From Paludibacteraceae bacterium (GTDB lineage: Bacteria; Bacteroidota; Bacteroidia; Bacteroidales; Paludibacteraceae): a stretch of DNA of 64,000 nt. A program made the position numbers and the translations under genes. Location of the stretch: NCBI GenBank assembly GCA_024401565.1, contig JAKSKU010000002.1:1-64000 (forward strand). The letters are read 5' to 3'. A model generated the notes under the pieces. The model did not search any database. It saw only the letters and a program-made list of their open reading frames with translations, and was not told where the DNA came from. Positions 28,336-38,003 of this stretch are shown piece after piece (the stretch's first letter is position 1; each line of letters begins with the position of its first letter).

Positions 28336-28363
28336 ATAATTCTGAATTTCTTAAATATTGACG

Positions 28364-28371
28364 CAAAGTTA
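28364..28371 (-). promoter_or_regulatory. -7 promoter element of glmS
   Basis: TAACTTTG on the minus strand, exact TAnnTTTG, 28 bp before the ATG at 28335. Confidence 0.7.
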
Positions 28372-28538
28372 TACATTAAAATGAAAGACAAAAATAAATA
28401 TCCGCATAAACATACGGCAGAAACTTAAATAATGTTAACAAAATTTACTTTTTGTAAAGTGTCTTTCTCCGACTCTTCTAATCACCAAAACTCAGCTGTA
28501 CAAACTTGCTAACTTATCTTTTTTACACGTCTTTATTT

Positions 28539-29450
28539 CTATCTTTTCTTAAAATCTTCCGTGACAATGTTCCTATATCCATAGGTTTTAATCACAACTC
28601 CGTTATTCAAAAGGAAGATTGTCGGCACATTTGGAGCCACCTCCGCTAGCCGTTCCTGATCAACAATGGCAACATTCCTCCTCTTTACCTTTGTCTCTTT
28701 GAAAAATGTGTCTACTTGCTCCGCAATTGGTTTTGTTATGATTTTTGTATCACTGAACACAGTCAACACTTCATAGTCTTTCCAACCATACATTTTAAAG
28801 ATGCCTTCCATCCTTCGGGCCGCCATCTTGCATTTTCCACAATGTGTACTCAATATGCACACCACTTTGTTTCCTTCCAACGCTAACGGATATTCTCTCT
28901 GCAACATCAACGTCAACTGCTCCTGGTTATACTCCCTTCCTTTCACAATTCGCATGAAATCCGGGCGATTGACAGCAAACACAGCGACAACAGACACAAG
29001 TGAAATGGCAGCCACCACCTTTAGAAACGGCTTCTTTTGATACTTAAGCCACTTTGTACGACGATGTCCAAAGAAAAGTATAAATATCAACAATACGTTT
29101 TTCACCAGTGATTTGCCAGGCGACAGGTCAAAAGCGTCACCCATGCAGTGACAACTTTCCGTACTGCCTTGCAAAAGCATATAAACGAGAAAAAATGAGA
29201 ATATGACCAATACGCCCTCCGACACGCAATCTGCATACCAGAGATTCACTATAAGAGCTATTCCCAATATGATTTCCACCGCCACCACCAGTCTGGAAAC
29301 GACGGACGCGAACTCAAACGAAACATTCAATACCTCATACATGTACATCTCAAAAGATGCCATACCCATCAGTTTAAGTATGGCAGAGACGACAAATACG
29401 ACTCCGACAAAAACTGTCGGAAAGTAATTACAAAGCTTTACAAGTTGCAT
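28539..29450 (-). CDS. DoxX/MauE-like membrane protein fused to a thioredoxin-like domain
   Basis: 303 residues. The first 145 residues hold four membrane helices in the DoxX/MauE style, with a loop pair Cys-His-Cys (STESCHCMG). A fifth helix leads to a periplasmic thioredoxin-like domain containing STHCGKCKMAARRM (CxxC redox pair) and the cis-proline segment APNVPTIFLLNNG. The layout suggests electron transfer across the membrane to a periplasmic disulfide partner. Its ATG lies inside the 3' end of the small lipoprotein gene (23-nt overlap), which implies translational coupling. Confidence 0.8.
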   Translation of the reverse strand: MQLVKLCNYFPTVFVGVVFVVSAILKLMGMASFEMYMYEVLNVSFEFASVVSRLVVAVEIILGIALIVNLWYADCVSEGVLVIFSFFLVYMLLQGSTESCHCMGDAFDLSPGKSLVKNVLLIFILFFGHRRTKWLKYQKKPFLKVVAAISLVSVVAVFAVNRPDFMRIVKGREYNQEQLTLMLQREYPLALEGNKVVCILSTHCGKCKMAARRMEGIFKMYGWKDYEVLTVFSDTKIITKPIAEQVDTFFKETKVKRRNVAIVDQERLAEVAPNVPTIFLLNNGVVIKTYGYRNIVTEDFKKR

Positions 29451-29592
29451 CTTCTGTGTTTAATGAAGAGCAGCTTTCTTCTACATCATACTGCTCGTAT
29501 GTTTTTCCACTCTTGGTCGTACACTCACAATCATGTTCCATAATGCAAGACGACAATCCCAATGACAAAATAGCCAAATAAATGTATTTCAT
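29428..29592 (-). CDS. Small cysteine-rich lipoprotein (54 residues)
   Basis: A short gene starting at 29592 and ending in TAA at 29428-29430. It has a lipoprotein signal peptide with lipobox LSSC (lipidated Cys16), then a 38-residue mature part with four more cysteines (CEC, SCS and TCK contexts). It begins 36 bp after the lpxB stop and overlaps the start of the DoxX-thioredoxin gene by 23 nt. The cysteines and the coupling make it a plausible redox partner or substrate of that neighbour; this is inference. No family recognised. Confidence 0.7.
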   Translation of the reverse strand: MKYIYLAILSLGLSSCIMEHDCECTTKSGKTYEQYDVEESCSSLNTEDATCKAL

Positions 29593-29628
29593 TTTCTTAT
29601 GTTATTTATTCTGAATTCTAATTGGTAC

Positions 29629-30777
29629 TTATTCACTGCAACGTGTGTTGACAGCATCAATGATCATCTCTGCGGCTCTATCGCCTACCCCAGCGTCTCC
29701 TACTATTCTACGAAGCTCCATATAATCGTTTTTCATTTGCTGTTGAGCCTCATCAGTAAGCAATCTGCGTACCTCTGCCTCTACTTTTTCCGGAGTGAAG
29801 TTTTCGATGATCAATTCTTTCACCATCTTGCGGTTGGCTATCAGATTCACTAGCGACACTTGATCGACGTGGATGAAGATATTCAGAAACCTATGCACCC
29901 ATTTACCTCCTCCAATATGATAGACAACCGTTTGTGGAGTCCCTATCAACGCTGTCTCCAGAGTGGCTGTGCCAGAGCAAACGACCGCCGCTTTCGACTG
30001 TGCCAGCAATCGATATGTGGCGTCGTGCACAACTTTGGCATCGGCTCCCGATGTCGCAATTATCTCATCGTATAGCTTATCATAGATCGACGGTGCTCCT
30101 GCAATCACAAGCTGGTAACCTTCGATATTCTTCGTGGCTTCCAACATCTTAGGCAACGATGAGCGTATCTCCTGCACACGGCTTCCTGCCAAAAGAGCAA
30201 TGATTGGTTTGTCGTCTAGATACTGCGACGTGCAAAACGATTCAAACGATTCCTCCTTATCCGGTCTGTTATACACCGCGTCGGCACACGGATTTCCAAC
30301 ATAGTCGACCTTATAGCCGCGTTTTCCAAACCACTCTATCTCAAACGGCAGAATAGAATAGACTCTGTCGACATATTTCTTTATGCTTTTTAGTCGATAC
30401 TCCTTCCACGCCCAAAGCTTTGGGGCTATATAATAATGCACAGGAGTGCCTGGCAGCGTCTTCTTTACAAATTCAGCGATCTTGAGATTGAAACTTGGAT
30501 AATCAACCAGGATCACGATATCTGGCTTGAACTCAGAAATCGCATTCTTGCAGTCCTTCATGTTTTGAAGGATCTTACCCAAATGTGTGGCCACGGCGAT
30601 AAAACCCATATAGGCCATATCCCGATAATGCTTCACAAGCTTGCACCCGGCGTCTTCCATCATGTCGCCACCAAGCCCCATGAATTCAGCGTCGTGGTCT
30701 CTTCTCTTCAAAGCCTTAAGGAGCCCGGAAGCATGCAAATCTCCAGACGCCTCTCCTGCAATCACAAAATATTTCAT
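29629..30777 (-). CDS. lpxB: Lipid-A-disaccharide synthase
   Basis: 382 residues. Starts MKYFVIAGEASGDLHASGLL, the typical LpxB N-terminus, followed by ALLAGSRVQEI and the C-terminal GT-B half with CSGTATLETALIGTPQTVVY. It joins UDP-diacylglucosamine and lipid X in lipid A synthesis at the inner membrane. It follows surE and a small membrane gene on one strand with gaps of 21 and 12 bp, so a surE-orf-lpxB operon is likely. Confidence 0.97.
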   Translation of the reverse strand: MKYFVIAGEASGDLHASGLLKALKRRDHDAEFMGLGGDMMEDAGCKLVKHYRDMAYMGFIAVATHLGKILQNMKDCKNAISEFKPDIVILVDYPSFNLKIAEFVKKTLPGTPVHYYIAPKLWAWKEYRLKSIKKYVDRVYSILPFEIEWFGKRGYKVDYVGNPCADAVYNRPDKEESFESFCTSQYLDDKPIIALLAGSRVQEIRSSLPKMLEATKNIEGYQLVIAGAPSIYDKLYDEIIATSGADAKVVHDATYRLLAQSKAAVVCSGTATLETALIGTPQTVVYHIGGGKWVHRFLNIFIHVDQVSLVNLIANRKMVKELIIENFTPEKVEAEVRRLLTDEAQQQMKNDYMELRRIVGDAGVGDRAAEMIIDAVNTRCSE

Positions 30778-30789
30778 TGTAACAACGTC

Positions 30790-31140
30790 TTACGCAATGA
30801 ATGCTCTTGCAGCAAACATTCCAAACAATACAAAAGTAGCAACCACCAAACCACGCGTCATCCTCCATCTTTCTGTCTTGTACATCCAGAAGAAAACAAA
30901 CATATTAGGCATAAGCGACATGATAATAAATGGATAAAAGATTGAGTTTCCTGCCACTTGCCAAGCGTAGGCCAACAGTTCGCTGAAACCATAATTAGTC
31001 ACAGTGCTGGATAGCACAACCAACACAATCGACGGTATTATCAGTCCGATCAAAAGTCCATAAATGAACTCGTCTCCTTTCTTTTTTTCGACAAGATTGC
31101 CATTGCCGTCTATATAGAATTTTTTGTTTGAGTCTGACAT
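30790..31140 (-). CDS. Conserved-looking small membrane protein between surE and lpxB
   Basis: 116 residues with three likely helices (about 27-47, 66-86 and 97-113) after a charged N-terminus (DSNKKFYIDGNGNLVEKKKGDE). It lies 12 bp before lpxB and 21 bp after surE, so it belongs to the same message. I do not know a function; its place suggests an envelope role. Confidence 0.75.
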   Translation of the reverse strand: MSDSNKKFYIDGNGNLVEKKKGDEFIYGLLIGLIIPSIVLVVLSSTVTNYGFSELLAYAWQVAGNSIFYPFIIMSLMPNMFVFFWMYKTERWRMTRGLVVATFVLFGMFAARAFIA

Positions 31141-31161
31141 TTTTTTAGGGATTAAGTATTA

Positions 31162-31923
31162 CTATTTTCTTTCTGGACAAAATCTCAAAGTCATATCTGT
31201 AGTGACGGGGACGACAGAGACATAGTTGTTAGCCAACGCATACAAATCAGTATCAGTACGGCCCTCATCCAAATTATGGAATTCGCCAAGCAACCAATAT
31301 TCATCTTCACCGTTGGCATTCTTACGAAGTTCAAAATCCTCGCTCCACTTGCCTCTTGCTTGATTGCAAAGCATCACTCCTTTGATTTCTCCATCCGGAA
31401 TGTTAACATTCAAACAGACAGGGACGTCTGAATTCGTATCAGTGTAATAACTGTCATACTCTCCGTCGTAATATTTCTGAAGGATAAATCTTACAATATC
31501 TTTGGCTGGCTCCAGGTCGGCGTTGACGTCGTTGCTTAACATTGAAAATCCTATCGATGGAATACCGATGATGTTGGCTTCTAGAGCCGCCCCCATAGTG
31601 CCAGAATAGACTATATTGATAGAGGCGTTGCTGCCGTGGTTGATTCCCGACAACACAAGCGGACGCTCTGCATTCTTGAAAACTGTCTGAACTGCCAGTT
31701 TCACACAATCGGTTGGTGTGCCAGTGCAAGAATACAACGTGACGTTGCTGAGCTTGCCTACCAACTCATATTTCAACGGTTTATTACATGTGATGGCATT
31801 GCTCATTCCAGAACGAGGACCATCAGGAGCAAAGACGATAACCTGGTCGAACTCACGTGCAACCTCAGTAAGTGCCTTTATTCCGTTGGCTGAAATGCCG
31901 TCGTCATTTGTAATTAAAATCAT
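31162..31923 (-). CDS. surE: 5'/3'-nucleotidase SurE
   Basis: 253 residues. Begins MILITNDDGISANGIKAL, with the ND-DG metal-binding motif, and carries PDGPRSGMSNAIT and LSGINHGSNAS, all hallmarks of SurE, a stationary-phase survival phosphatase acting on nucleoside monophosphates. First gene of the surE-orf-lpxB operon, with a clear promoter box 29 bp upstream. Confidence 0.96.
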   Translation of the reverse strand: MILITNDDGISANGIKALTEVAREFDQVIVFAPDGPRSGMSNAITCNKPLKYELVGKLSNVTLYSCTGTPTDCVKLAVQTVFKNAERPLVLSGINHGSNASINIVYSGTMGAALEANIIGIPSIGFSMLSNDVNADLEPAKDIVRFILQKYYDGEYDSYYTDTNSDVPVCLNVNIPDGEIKGVMLCNQARGKWSEDFELRKNANGEDEYWLLGEFHNLDEGRTDTDLYALANNYVSVVPVTTDMTLRFCPERK

Positions 31924-31952
31924 ATATTTCTTTACGCTTTGATTACAACGGG

Positions 31953-31960
31953 CAAAGATA
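31953..31960 (-). promoter_or_regulatory. -7 promoter element of the surE operon
   Basis: TATCTTTG on the minus strand, exact TAnnTTTG, just past the carAB terminator. Confidence 0.7.
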
Positions 31961-31975
31961 ATATCTTTTTCGTAT

Positions 31976-32007
31976 CAAAAAAAGGAGACGCTAGTAATTG
32001 CGTCTCC
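31976..32007 (-). terminator. Terminator of carAB
   Basis: GGAGACGC (31984-31991) pairs with GCGTCTCC (32000-32007). On the minus strand seven Ts follow. Confidence 0.88.
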
Positions 32008-32015
32008 TCATTTAT

Positions 32016-32043
32016 CATTATGCATTTAGCATTCTGCATTAAT
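32016..32043. repeat. Heptanucleotide repeat across the carAB stop codon
   Basis: Units CATTATG, CATTTAG, CATTCTG, CATTAAT; the last contains the stop codon (32039-32041). Three of the four carry TAA on the coding strand. Confidence 0.75.
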
Positions 32044-35000
32044 ACTCATCCCAGCTCTTGATCTTGATGTCCTCAAACTTCAATTCGCAGATTGAACGGA
32101 TGAATGCACTTGCAAGACGTGCGTTTGTGATCAACGGAATGTTGAAGTCGATAGCTCCACGACGGATCGCATATCCGTTCTCGATCTCACGCTGTGTATT
32201 GTTCTTAGGGATGTTGATTACCAAATCATACTCTTTGTTGTGGATCATCTCCATAACGTTCTTCTTTGCATTTGGTTCATCTGGCCAACCAACTGGTGTA
32301 GACTGGATTCCATTCTCATACAAGAACTTGTATGTTCCGTATGTTGCGTAGATATCGAATCCGTTATCCTGTAGCATCTTACATGCGTCAAGCAAATCTA
32401 CCTTCGACTTAGTCTCTCCTGATGAGATCATCACGTTCTTCTTAGGAATCTTGTATCCTACAGAAAGCAATGACTTCAACAATGCCTCTGACAAATCATC
32501 TCCGATACATCCTACCTCACCTGTTGAGCTCATGTCTACTCCATGTACTGGATCGGCCTGTGCCAAACGAGCGTATGAGAACTGTGATGCCTTGACTCCT
32601 ACGTAGTCAAGATCGAATGCACTCTTCTCTGGCTTCTCTACCTTCTGGCCCAACATGATCTTTGTAGCCAACTCGATGAAGTTGATCTTCAATACCTTTG
32701 ATACGAATGGGAAGCTTCGTGATGAACGCAAGTTACACTCGATAACCTTGATCTCGTTGTTCTTAGCCAAGAACTGGATATTGAATGGTCCTGAGATATG
32801 AAGCGCAGCAGCAATCTTTCTTGCGATTGCCTTGATTCTGCGTACTGTCTCAACGTAAATCTTCTGTGGTGGGAACTGAGTTGTGGCGTCACCTGAGTGA
32901 ACTCCGGCAAACTCAATATGCTCAGAGATTGCGTAAACTACGATCTCTCCGTTCTGTGCCACGGCATCGATCTCGATCTCCTTGCATCTCTCCATGAACT
33001 CAGAGATTACAACTGGATGCTTCTTAGATACGTTAGCTGCAAGCTTCAAGAAGTTCTCAAGCTGCGACTTGTCGTAGCAAACATTCATTGCTGCTCCAGA
33101 AAGCACGTATGATGGACGAACCAAAACTGGGAATCCTACCTGATCAACGAATCCGTAGATGTCCTCAAGGCTTGTCAACTCGCTCCAACGTGGCTGGTCG
33201 ATACCAAGCTCATCACACATTGAAGAGAATTTCTGACGGTCCTCAGCACGGTCGATATCCACAGCCTGTGTACCAAGCAATGTGACTCCGGCGTCTGACA
33301 ACTTAACTGCCAAGTTGTTTGGAATCTGTCCTCCTGTCGACACGATAACACCCTTAGGATTCTCCATCTCTAGGATATCCATTACGCGCTCGAAACTCAA
33401 CTCGTCGAAGTAAAGTCTGTCACACATATCGTAGTCTGTCGACACTGTCTCTGGGTTGTAGTTGATCATCACTGAGCGAAGACCCTCCTTGCGGATTGTG
33501 TTAAGAGCGTTGACTCCACACCAGTCGAACTCTACTGATGATCCGATACGGTATGCACCCGAACCAAGTACTACGACTGACTTGTGGTCGCCTACATACT
33601 TGACATCGCTTGCTGTACCGCAATATGTTACATATAGATAATTTGTCTGAGCTGGATACTCAGCAGCAAGTGTATCGATCTGCTTAACAACTGGCACGAT
33701 ACCTTTGCTCTTTCTGTGAGCACGGACATTCAAAATCTCTTTCTCGATAACGTTGTTGTCACACTTAGTGACTAGACGAGCGATCTGGAAGTCTGAGAAT
33801 CCTAACTGCTTTGAACGAAGTAGGATATTGTCTGGCAACTCCTTCAATGAGTTGAAGCCTGCCAACTCCTTCTCAAGATTGATGATATTCTCAAGTTTCT
33901 GCAAGAACCACAAGTCGATCTTAGTCAAATCGTGGATCTTCTGAATTGAATAACCTTCGTGAAGTGCCTGAGCAAGATAGAAGATACGCTTATCTGTTGG
34001 CTGAGACAAAGCAGCGTCCAAATTGTCGGACATCAAATCCTTGTTTGCAACGAATCCGTGCATTCCCTGACCGATCATACGTAGACCCTTCTGGATGCTC
34101 TCCTCGAATGTACGTCCGATAGCCATGATCTCACCTACTGACTTCATTGAAGATCCAAGCAAGCGGCTAACTCCCTGGAACTTACCAAGATCCCAACGAG
34201 GAATCTTACATACGATATAGTCAAGAGCAGGCTCGAAGAATGCTGAAGTCTCCTTTGTCACTGAGTTCTTCAACTCAGGCAAAGCGTAACCCATACCAAG
34301 TTTTGCAGCGACGAATGCAAGAGGATAACCTGTTGCCTTTGATGCCAATGCAGATGAACGAGATAGACGTGCGTTGACCTCGATTACTCGGTAATCCTCG
34401 CTCTGTGGATCGTAAGCATACTGCACATTACACTCACCGACGATTCCGATGTGGCGGATGATCTTGATTGCAGTCTCACGAAGTTTGTGATAATCCTTGT
34501 TTGAAAGTGTCTGCGACGGTGCGACTACGATAGACTCACCTGTGTGGATTCCAAGTGGGTCGAAGTTCTCCATATTACATACCGTAATACAGTTGTCGTA
34601 CTTATCACGTACAACCTCGTACTCAACCTCTTTCCATCCCTTCAACGACTTCTCTACCAACACCTGTGGAGAGTAAGAGAATGCCTTCTCAACAAGTACC
34701 TTCAACTCATCATCGTTGTTGCAGAAACCAGATCCTAGTCCACCAAGTGCGTAAGCTGCACGCACGATGACTGGATAACCTAGCATGTTTGCTGCCTTCA
34801 ACGCGTGATCAAGGTCTGTCACAGCCTCACTCTTAATATAGTTGACGTTGATCTCTGCCAACTTAGAGTTGAAGATCTCGCGGTCCTCTGTATCGATGAT
34901 TGCCTGTACTGGTGTACCAAGCACCTCGATGTTGTATTTCTTTAGAATGCCACTCTCGTAAAGAGCAACACCACAGTTCAACGCTGTCTGTCCACCGAAC

Positions 35001-36385
35001 GACAAGAAGATTCCGTCTGGACGCTCCTTCTGTATAACTCTCTCTACGAACTCAGGAGTTACAGGCAAGAAGTAAACCTTGTCGGCAACACCCTCAGATG
35101 TCTGGACTGTAGCGATGTTTGGATTGATCAAAACTGTCTTGATTCCCTCTTCACGAAGTGCCTTCAAAGCCTGTGAACCAGAGTAGTCGAACTCTCCAGC
35201 CTCACCGATCTTCAACGCACCTGAACCAAGAAGCAATACCTTGTTGTACTTCTTAGGGCCTGTGAACTTACCCTCGTCGATGATGCTGACTGGCTTTGTG
35301 CTCTTCTGAGCCACCATGTCTACGAATGTATCGAAAAGGAATTCAGTGTCAGTCGGACCAGAGCAAGCCTCTGGGTGGAACTGAGCCGAGAAGAATGGTT
35401 TTGATTTGTGACGGATTCCCTCATTTGTACCGTCGTTCATATTAATGAACAATGGCTCCCAATCTGAAGGGATTGTATTATTATCAACGGCGAAACCGTG
35501 ATTCTGCGAAGTGATATAAGCACGTGTGCTGCCCACCATGCTCACTGGCTGGTTGTGGCTACGGTGACCGTACTTCAATTTATATGTCTGAGCTCCTGCT
35601 GCGATTGAAAGCAACTGGTTACCCATACAGATACCAAAGATTGGCTTGTTGTTCTTCAATGCGACGCGGATATTCTCCACTGTCTTTCCACAAAGAGCAG
35701 GGTTACCCGGACCGTTAGAGATGAATAGTCCGTCGTACTCTAGAGTGTTGAAATCGTAGTCCCAAGGCACGCGAGTTAGGGTAACGTCACGCTTCAACAA
35801 ACAACGGATAATATTATTCTTGACACCACAGTCGACCATCACGATCTTGTTCTTTCCCTTACCGTAAGTGACAACCTCCTTGCAGCTAACCTTAGCAACA
35901 AGATTCTCCAAGTTAGGGTCAACGAATGGAATGTCCTTATTCTCATCAGGGAAAACCAACTTACCCTTCATAGCACCCTTCTCACGAACAATCTTCGTAA
36001 GCTCTCGAGTGTCGATTCCACAGATACCAGGAACCTTCTCTGCCTTTAGCCAATCGCCTAGGCTCTTGACTGCGTTCCAGTGGCTGTAGCGATCTGAATA
36101 GTCGGAAATGATGATTGCAGATGCCTGGATTTTGTCAGATTCATAAAATTTGGAAATACCAAACTCGTCCTTTTCATCACTAGGAACACCGTAGTTTCCT
36201 ACAAGAGGGAAAGTAACTGTTAGCAACTGGCCTGCGTAAGATGGGTCCGTCAAACTTTCTGGATAACCAACCATGGCTGTGGCGAAAACCACCTCACCAG
36301 AAACAGGAGCCTCGTAACCAAACGATTTTCCTTCAAAAACGGTACCGTCTTCAAGCACCAAATTTAATGGTCTGTATGCGTGCAT
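32039..36385 (-). CDS. carAB: Carbamoyl-phosphate synthase, glutaminase and synthase subunits fused
   Basis: 1448 residues from the ATG at 36385 (MHAYRPLNLVLEDGTVFEG). A longer frame runs 40 codons upstream, but those codons lie in promoter sequence and a dispersed direct repeat. Residues 1 to about 365 are CarA: small-subunit domain, then a class I amidotransferase with nucleophile motif FGICMGNQ and FHPEACSGP. After a short linker, CarB starts at about 375 (VLLLGSGALKIGEAGEFDYSG): two ATP-grasp halves, the oligomerisation domain, and a C-terminal allosteric MGS-like domain. Normally these are two adjacent genes; here they form one frame with no internal stop. Product is carbamoyl phosphate for arginine and pyrimidines. 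Confidence 0.95.
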   Translation of the reverse strand: MHAYRPLNLVLEDGTVFEGKSFGYEAPVSGEVVFATAMVGYPESLTDPSYAGQLLTVTFPLVGNYGVPSDEKDEFGISKFYESDKIQASAIIISDYSDRYSHWNAVKSLGDWLKAEKVPGICGIDTRELTKIVREKGAMKGKLVFPDENKDIPFVDPNLENLVAKVSCKEVVTYGKGKNKIVMVDCGVKNNIIRCLLKRDVTLTRVPWDYDFNTLEYDGLFISNGPGNPALCGKTVENIRVALKNNKPIFGICMGNQLLSIAAGAQTYKLKYGHRSHNQPVSMVGSTRAYITSQNHGFAVDNNTIPSDWEPLFINMNDGTNEGIRHKSKPFFSAQFHPEACSGPTDTEFLFDTFVDMVAQKSTKPVSIIDEGKFTGPKKYNKVLLLGSGALKIGEAGEFDYSGSQALKALREEGIKTVLINPNIATVQTSEGVADKVYFLPVTPEFVERVIQKERPDGIFLSFGGQTALNCGVALYESGILKKYNIEVLGTPVQAIIDTEDREIFNSKLAEINVNYIKSEAVTDLDHALKAANMLGYPVIVRAAYALGGLGSGFCNNDDELKVLVEKAFSYSPQVLVEKSLKGWKEVEYEVVRDKYDNCITVCNMENFDPLGIHTGESIVVAPSQTLSNKDYHKLRETAIKIIRHIGIVGECNVQYAYDPQSEDYRVIEVNARLSRSSALASKATGYPLAFVAAKLGMGYALPELKNSVTKETSAFFEPALDYIVCKIPRWDLGKFQGVSRLLGSSMKSVGEIMAIGRTFEESIQKGLRMIGQGMHGFVANKDLMSDNLDAALSQPTDKRIFYLAQALHEGYSIQKIHDLTKIDLWFLQKLENIINLEKELAGFNSLKELPDNILLRSKQLGFSDFQIARLVTKCDNNVIEKEILNVRAHRKSKGIVPVVKQIDTLAAEYPAQTNYLYVTYCGTASDVKYVGDHKSVVVLGSGAYRIGSSVEFDWCGVNALNTIRKEGLRSVMINYNPETVSTDYDMCDRLYFDELSFERVMDILEMENPKGVIVSTGGQIPNNLAVKLSDAGVTLLGTQAVDIDRAEDRQKFSSMCDELGIDQPRWSELTSLEDIYGFVDQVGFPVLVRPSYVLSGAAMNVCYDKSQLENFLKLAANVSKKHPVVISEFMERCKEIEIDAVAQNGEIVVYAISEHIEFAGVHSGDATTQFPPQKIYVETVRRIKAIARKIAAALHISGPFNIQFLAKNNEIKVIECNLRSSRSFPFVSKVLKINFIELATKIMLGQKVEKPEKSAFDLDYVGVKASQFSYARLAQADPVHGVDMSSTGEVGCIGDDLSEALLKSLLSVGYKIPKKNVMISSGETKSKVDLLDACKMLQDNGFDIYATYGTYKFLYENGIQSTPVGWPDEPNAKKNVMEMIHNKEYDLVINIPKNNTQREIENGYAIRRGAIDFNIPLITNARLASAFIRSICELKFEDIKIKSWDEY

Positions 36386-36469
36386 ATTTCTTTTAATTTT
36401 TTCAGTTCTTAAAAAATCGCACAAATTTCGTGATAATTTTTGATTATAGAAAGAGATTTTTGAAAAAAT

Positions 36470-36529
36470 CCTCAAATTGTGGATAACGTGGAGACGTTTC
36501 AACAAAATCTAGCAGAATATGTTACAAAA
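36470..36529 (+). repeat. 60-bp direct repeat, left copy (island boundary)
   Basis: Identical base for base to 44407-44466, and still 6 of 7 identical for the next 7 bp. It lies 85 bp upstream of the carAB start and may contain its promoter (a near-match TAGATTTTG on the minus strand). The rest of 36530-36653 shows nothing recognisable. Confidence 0.97.
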
Positions 36530-36653
36530 CATGAATCTATATAAGGCAGAGAATCTAATAAGAGTTCTATACAAGATGTTTTGTGGAAATATGAAGATAG
36601 TAAAAGGATCAGCACTTACGTACCGACCCTGATTGCACATTTAGTACCAGATA

Positions 36654-38003
36654 TCACATAACTGTTAGCTTCTCATCTTCCATCAGCAAACGTACCCCTA
36701 TTTCGAAATAACCATCTCTAAATTCCTGACGACTTGAACAGCAACAATATGCTTTGTCTGTATGGTAAGAACCTCCACATAATATCCAACCATTATTGGA
36801 CGTACTACACATTTCCCATGCAAGACCAGACATGTCGTACAAGCCTAGTTCATTCGGCATCTTTGTAGCTACGGCAGGCATTCCAGATTCGGAAGAACGA
36901 GGATTGTTGTAACAAGCGACGTCGTCCGCAATATCACTTCCAGCATAATTAGTCTTTTTTTTATTCTTCTTTCCTCCTCTTGCCGCGAACTCCCACTCAG
37001 TCTCTGTTGGCAAACGGAATACCTTATGAGTCAACTCACTTAATCTTTGAACGAAAGTAACAACTTCATATTCATGTCTAAATATCCTTGGTTCATTGCC
37101 ACAACTTGGTTCTCCTCCCATCACCGCACGCCACAAAGCCTCAGTCACAACAGTCTCACTGAAATAACAATTACGCTTCAATGCCAACGTTCCTCCATTT
37201 ACATTTAAAGAGCCAGCCTCAACCAACTTCATATCTAAAGCCGCTCCATTCACATCAAACGATAGAGTTTCAGGATATTGAATTGGTGCTTTAAAATCCG
37301 GAATTGATTTTTTTGTTTCATGAGTTAAGTCCGCATTGACACGAGGAGATCCTGTATTGGCTTTTGCAAATTCAACTTTTCTAAGAACCTCAGCGTCAAC
37401 AATCCTGACGTCCTCCAAATCAACTCTTTCTCCAGACTCTAATGAGATACACGAAAGACAATACTCTCCTTTAGACAAAGGAAATTTTGTAATTTTATCT
37501 GCCAATGCATCACCTCTTTCCTCTTCATCAATCAACACATGACAGTCTTCATTAGGTTTGATTTTTAAATTTATTAGTTGTGATTTTGTATCAACTATAT
37601 CTTCAGCTAAAAAAGACTTAATGTCTTTAATTAATTTTTCTATCTGCTGAGGGTCTTGAGCATCAATATTATTTTTGGATTGAAAGTTAAATCTAAATAT
37701 ATTGTACAATTCAGTCTTATCCAAATTGACCAATATACATTTTTTGCTACCTTTTGCATATAGCAACTCCTTAACTGTGTAATCCTCTTGTAAATCAATA
37801 GACAAATGAGTTTTGGAGTACATGAACAAAAATATACTCGCATTATCAATTGCGGAACATATTTTACTCTCAAATTGAGCACTACTTTCTATACCTTCTA
37901 AATCTATCCAACAAATTTCGCCTAAGCTGCTTTCTATCTGTTCAACAACAGGCAAAACCAAAGACTTATCCAGTCTTTTATAACTTACGAATATCTTTTT
38001 CAT
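36654..38003 (-). CDS. TIR domain protein with formylglycine-generating-enzyme-like domain
   Basis: 449 residues. TIR domain at 1-135 (KKIFVSYKRLDK; KELLYAK with Glu79 at the catalytic position, although the Trp usually four residues before it is Tyr75). A PEGA-like beta module follows at about 147-215 (KPNEDCHVLIDEEERG). The C-terminus, about 260-445, is an FGE/SUMF1-like domain (FRLPTETEWEFAARGG, LGLYDMSGLAWEMC, CGGSYHTD), a C-type-lectin fold used elsewhere for binding as well as catalysis. Last gene of the TIR run. Probably an immune sensor-effector in which the TIR cleaves NAD; function inferred. Confidence 0.88.
   Translation of the reverse strand: MKKIFVSYKRLDKSLVLPVVEQIESSLGEICWIDLEGIESSAQFESKICSAIDNASIFLFMYSKTHLSIDLQEDYTVKELLYAKGSKKCILVNLDKTELYNIFRFNFQSKNNIDAQDPQQIEKLIKDIKSFLAEDIVDTKSQLINLKIKPNEDCHVLIDEEERGDALADKITKFPLSKGEYCLSCISLESGERVDLEDVRIVDAEVLRKVEFAKANTGSPRVNADLTHETKKSIPDFKAPIQYPETLSFDVNGAALDMKLVEAGSLNVNGGTLALKRNCYFSETVVTEALWRAVMGGEPSCGNEPRIFRHEYEVVTFVQRLSELTHKVFRLPTETEWEFAARGGKKNKKKTNYAGSDIADDVACYNNPRSSESGMPAVATKMPNELGLYDMSGLAWEMCSTSNNGWILCGGSYHTDKAYCCCSSRQEFRDGYFEIGVRLLMEDEKLTVM

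Noticed and set aside
28336..28538. glmS ribozyme or riboswitch upstream of glmS
   Set aside because: The leader is only about 30 nt from the promoter box to the start codon, too short for the ribozyme.
36386..36505. 40-codon N-terminal extension of carAB
   Set aside because: It lies in the promoter region and inside the 60-bp repeat, and CarA homology begins only at MHAYRPLN.
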